In this document: piece after piece, positions 61,293-64,000 of the stretch
How the letters are laid out: every line of letters begins with the position of its first letter
Position numbering within the stretch: position 1 is the first letter of the stretch
Virus record (IMG/VR): IMGVR_UViG_3300046092_000062
Location: 187,866 to 251,865 of that record
Strand: one strand, 5' to 3'
DNA length: 64,000 nt
Source: a virus
Program-made: the position numbers and the translations under genes
The notes under the pieces: generated by a model
The model's database searches: none
The model's input: only the letters and a program-made list of their open reading frames with translations
What the model was told of the DNA's origin: nothing

Positions 61293-62582
61293 ATGTTTAT
61301 TGCTGAAATGTTTACCGAAGCGGCACAACCGCAAGTAGTTGTAATTTATCCAGGGCGTTTCCAGCCCTTCCATCTAGGACATCGCGACGTATTTGAAAGC
61401 CTACAAGCCAAATACGGTCGCGACAGCGTCTACATTGCAACCAGCAACAAGACAGAGCTGCCTAAAAGTCCCTTTAACTTCACAGACAAGACCATCTTAA
61501 TGCACGCCGCAGGTGTGCCTAACGATCGCATCTTAGAAGTTAAAAGCCCTTACATCCTCCCCCCACAATTTGACCCTGCATCTACTGTGTTTGTAGTTGC
61601 AGTTGGCGCCCCCGACGCAGATCGTCTAAAGCCTGGTACATACAAGAAAGATGGCCAGCCTAGTTACTACCAAAAGTTTGAAGATCTAAGCAAGTGCCAA
61701 ACTGCCGACAAGCATGGCTACGTTATTATTGCAGCAGAACGCAAGAAAGTCATCACAATCAATGGTCAGCAGTACGATGCTAGTCACGGCACTGAAAATC
61801 GCGCATTGTGGAACAGTATCCGTAGCGACGCTAAAGCACGTGGCGAATACCTATTGCAAATGTACGGACGCAATGACCCAGAAGTGGGCCGCATCTTAGA
61901 CAAAATCCCAATGAATGAGGACTCTATCAGTCCACATGCTACAGACAGCGCAAGTGCTATTCCTGGCATTAGTGAGCATATTGTCAAACACGGTAGCCAA
62001 TACCGTTTGCTTAGTAAGCACGGTAACAAAAATCTAGGTACTTTCCCAACTAAAGCTGCCGCACAAAAGCACGAACGTGAAGTGCAGTACTTTAAACATG
62101 CAGACGAAGGTATGGAAGAAGCATACGACCACAATGCCCCATTTAATGCAGCAGACTTCAATCGTCACATGGAACAACTAAGAGCACGTGAAGAACTACG
62201 CAAGACTGATCCAATGAAAGCATTGGTTGGTGACTTGATTGACAAAGAACACGAGAAAGAACGCCTAGCTAAACGCAAACCAGCAGATGATAGCTCATTG
62301 GATATCAACGATCCACGTCATCCTGGCTGGGGTGCATTGCATAACCCATTGGGCGAAGACGCAGCAGGTGTAGGCGTTGTTAGCAACAGCAAAGATCCAC
62401 GTTACGTAATGGCTACTATGGGCGATCAAAATGACGTTGATGCCAGCACATTGCCTAAAATGATGAAAGCGTATGGTCTAACCCGCAAGTTACCTAAGCA
62501 CAAGGTCAAAGAAGCAGAGCAGTTATTAAATCGTTTAACACAGTTACAAGAGCAGTTAGCAACACTAAAGGCTAGAAAATGA
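61293..62582 (+). CDS. Nucleotidylyltransferase fused to a virion-type region
   Basis: 429 residues. Residues about 14-160 are a cytidylyltransferase-like Rossmann fold: VVIYPGRFQPFHLGH carries the H-x-G-H signature (27-30). From about residue 225 a second region (GSQYRLLSKHGNKNLGTFPT then KAAAQKHEREVQYFKH) resembles a segment I recall from T4-like virion proteins, followed by charged helices. The first residues MFIAEMFTEAA look like a T4 capsid-targeting peptide. It may act on NAD or sugar-nucleotide precursors, possibly after injection. Confidence 0.75.
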   Translation: MFIAEMFTEAAQPQVVVIYPGRFQPFHLGHRDVFESLQAKYGRDSVYIATSNKTELPKSPFNFTDKTILMHAAGVPNDRILEVKSPYILPPQFDPASTVFVVAVGAPDADRLKPGTYKKDGQPSYYQKFEDLSKCQTADKHGYVIIAAERKKVITINGQQYDASHGTENRALWNSIRSDAKARGEYLLQMYGRNDPEVGRILDKIPMNEDSISPHATDSASAIPGISEHIVKHGSQYRLLSKHGNKNLGTFPTKAAAQKHEREVQYFKHADEGMEEAYDHNAPFNAADFNRHMEQLRAREELRKTDPMKALVGDLIDKEHEKERLAKRKPADDSSLDINDPRHPGWGALHNPLGEDAAGVGVVSNSKDPRYVMATMGDQNDVDASTLPKMMKAYGLTRKLPKHKVKEAEQLLNRLTQLQEQLATLKARK

Positions 62583-62848
62583 ACCACACTTGCATTGACG
62601 TAGACGTTTGGTGCAAGTGGGACACAACTCCGCCAGCATACAGAGTCTACGTTGATGATCAACTGCTAACGGAGCGCACGTTTATTTGGGAAACCAGTAG
62701 ACACTATATCCGTGAGCACATTGAAGTTTATTTAGACAATGGTTGGCACGAATTACGCATTGAAAAATGTAGCGACACTAACGCACAATTTATCACTAAC
62801 AACGTTGCAGTAAACGGACAAGGTGCAGGCCTCAAGTTTATTGTGTAA
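62579..62848 (+). CDS. Small beta-sandwich protein, relative of 60785
   Basis: 89 residues: CIDVDVWCKWDTTPPAYRVY, HIEVYLDNGWHELRIEKCSD, and the end VNGQGAGLKFIV. Shares W-x-x-x-P-x-x-x-V/I ... L-x-x-G-x-H-x-L-x-I with the protein at 60785. ATGA overlap with the nucleotidylyltransferase gene. Possible ligand-binding module. Confidence 0.6.
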   Translation: MNHTCIDVDVWCKWDTTPPAYRVYVDDQLLTERTFIWETSRHYIREHIEVYLDNGWHELRIEKCSDTNAQFITNNVAVNGQGAGLKFIV

Positions 62849-62856
62849 CTAAATAT
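62849..62856 (+). promoter_or_regulatory. T4-late-like promoter
   Basis: CTAAATAT, overlapping the end of the previous gene's stop region, 19 bases before the ATG at 62875. Confidence 0.6.
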
Positions 62857-62874
62857 AATATACAGGAAATTCGC

Positions 62875-63954
62875 ATGAAGACAACAGATTTTATCACAGA
62901 ACACAACGCATTTATTGCTCAAGACGCAAGCGAAATGCACACAGACCACGAAGTACAAATGGCCCGTGCTGACTGCTACCACGCAGCAGACTACGCTATC
63001 AAGCTACACAAGATTCTAGCGCAAGCTAACGATAATGGCAACATTGAGGGCTGGGTAAGCGAAAAGATTACTCTAGCCAATGATTATTTGCGTACTGTAT
63101 ACGAATACCTAAGCTACGAAGACCAAGAAGTTGACCTACATGCAATGCCTACATTTGCATTAGAATCAGCAGAGGCTCAATTGCAAGCTGCATTGGAAGA
63201 AGGTTACTCAATGGCTGATGTACAGCGTGACGCAGAAGCTAATGCACGTAAGTCAGTGGACAGAATGACTGCTCCACAAGAGAAGACTCCGTTTATGGCG
63301 CAAGTGGGCAAGAAGATTGTTGGCGGCGTAGCTGGTGCAGTTAAAGGCGCATATAAAGGCTTCACTGGACAAGTAAACGAAATTAACCCTCACAACTACG
63401 ATAGCGACGAAGATTACTACAATGCACTAAATGCTCCAGCGAAGCCTAAATACCGCAGTACTTCGAGTCCCGGCGTAAACCCAGACGACGAAGCATACTT
63501 CCGTGAAATCTTCCGTAAGAATCGCGAAGCCGCTGCTAGAGCACAACAAGAAAAAGATCAAGGCGTAACCGAAGGCGTTGCAGAAACCATGACAATGGAT
63601 GATGCCATGAAAGTGTTGCGCCACTACGGAGCAGGTCACTTTAAAACAACCAGCAATGAATTGCATTTTTATAAAAACGGCCAACCGTTTAGCGTTGACT
63701 TAACATTGGGTGCCGATAGTATAAGAACTGTAAGTTTGAGTCAATTGAATCAAGCCGCTCGTCAACTAAAAGGACAGGGGTTAGCCGAAGACAAGCAAAC
63801 AGTTAGTGAAATGACTGCTGGTGGCACAGGTGCTGGCGGTTTTGCAACAGGTGCAGCAGGTGGTACAGGTAAGCCAGGAACCGGTGTTCCTAAGCGTGTA
63901 AAGAATGTTGCAAAACGTTTAACTCCTAAGATTGGTACAGGAATCTACAAATGA
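62875..63954 (+). CDS. Late protein with capsid-targeting-like N-terminus
   Basis: 359 residues. MKTTDFITEHNAFIAQDA resembles the T4 internal-protein leader MKTYQEFIAEA. Helical region to about 130, a glycine-alanine stretch (VGKKIVGGVAGAVKGAYKGF), a disordered linker, then a small domain (MTMDDAMKVLRHYGAGHFKT) that faintly recalls a HicA-type fold, and a basic glycine-rich tail. Probably a virion protein; function unknown. Confidence 0.65.
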   Translation: MKTTDFITEHNAFIAQDASEMHTDHEVQMARADCYHAADYAIKLHKILAQANDNGNIEGWVSEKITLANDYLRTVYEYLSYEDQEVDLHAMPTFALESAEAQLQAALEEGYSMADVQRDAEANARKSVDRMTAPQEKTPFMAQVGKKIVGGVAGAVKGAYKGFTGQVNEINPHNYDSDEDYYNALNAPAKPKYRSTSSPGVNPDDEAYFREIFRKNREAAARAQQEKDQGVTEGVAETMTMDDAMKVLRHYGAGHFKTTSNELHFYKNGQPFSVDLTLGADSIRTVSLSQLNQAARQLKGQGLAEDKQTVSEMTAGGTGAGGFATGAAGGTGKPGTGVPKRVKNVAKRLTPKIGTGIYK

Positions 63955-64000
63955 GCGATATGCGTAAACTACTAGAGTCAATGAATAAGTTCGCCGGAGA
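63951..64000 (+). CDS. Late gene, first 16 codons only
   Basis: MSDMRKLLESMNKFAG, cut by the window end. The M-R-K-L-L-E-S start resembles virion-protein leaders seen in T4-like phages. ATGA overlap with the preceding gene supports the start. Nothing more can be said. Confidence 0.6.
   Translation, partial: MSDMRKLLESMNKFAG

Overview
The window is a 64 kb piece of a large, strictly lytic, T4-like contractile-tailed phage genome. The signs are a T4-type sliding-clamp loader ATPase (gp44), an ATP-dependent DNA ligase, a gp31/GroES-like cochaperonin, a PhoH ATPase, long tail-fibre genes, many overlapping short genes, and two promoter classes: sigma70-type TTGACCCATAATG...TATAAT promoters and T4-late-like (A/C)TAAATAC boxes. 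No integrase, transposase, tRNA or CRISPR array was seen. The host is Gram-negative (two-gene spanin set, outer-membrane barrel protein). A phage-borne TctC/Bug solute-binding protein, a family greatly expanded in Burkholderiales, hints at a betaproteobacterial host; this is inference only.

Layout. 1-2.5 kb: the tail of a GroES gene, conserved phage proteins (one with an in-frame amber codon near its start) and a SWIM zinc-finger protein. 2.5-7.1 kb, 15.1-23.3 kb and 24.6-25.3 kb: three tandem arrays of about fifty tiny paralogous genes whose products end in a shared motif, acidic-aromatic F-x-x-E-x-D-x-x-x-F-x-L-R-W. Between the arrays: DNA ligase, a Pth2-like protein, small regulators, a metallophosphoesterase, an outer-membrane barrel and a PP-loop ATPase. 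26-28 kb: membrane and hypothetical proteins, translation initiation factor IF-1 and an Fe/Mn superoxide dismutase. 28.1-33.8 kb: three late tail-fibre or structural genes. 33.9-38.6 kb: MazG, a fragment of a C-family polymerase, the gp31-like cochaperonin, clamp loader and a cupin. 38.6-39.1 kb: a gene-free stretch with several hairpins. 39.1-47.7 kb: about thirty short early genes, including a bL12 C-terminal-domain-like protein, a WGR-like protein and a deoxyribonucleotidase. 47.8-49.2 kb (minus strand): PhoH and a methyltransferase. 49.2-64 kb: a late region with a sulfotransferase, TctC, GH19 endolysin, spanins, holin-like protein, DnaJ, ClpA, glycosyltransferase, a nucleotidylyltransferase and candidate internal virion proteins.

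The most striking feature is the array family. In array 1 the codons for the terminal Leu-Arg-Trp (TTG AGG TGG) also form a Shine-Dalgarno sequence (GAGGTG) for the next gene, whose ATG overlaps the stop codon. The last genes of arrays 1 and 2, which have no coupled follower, keep the same amino acids but use CTA CGC TGG. An internal member changes Leu to Pro while keeping GAGGTGG. A second, unrelated small family ending in FGVE or FGVK carries GGAG in the same way. Small genes in this phage therefore behave like cassettes that bring the ribosome-binding site for the next gene in their own last codons.

Several genes suggest takeover of host translation and protein folding: IF-1, a bL12-like domain, a Pth2-like protein, two GroES-type proteins, DnaJ and a full-length ClpA. 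At three genes (MazG, endolysin and a stray array-family gene before DnaJ) a promoter lies inside a terminator-like hairpin whose 3' arm carries the ribosome-binding site, the layout known from T4 lysozyme gene e.
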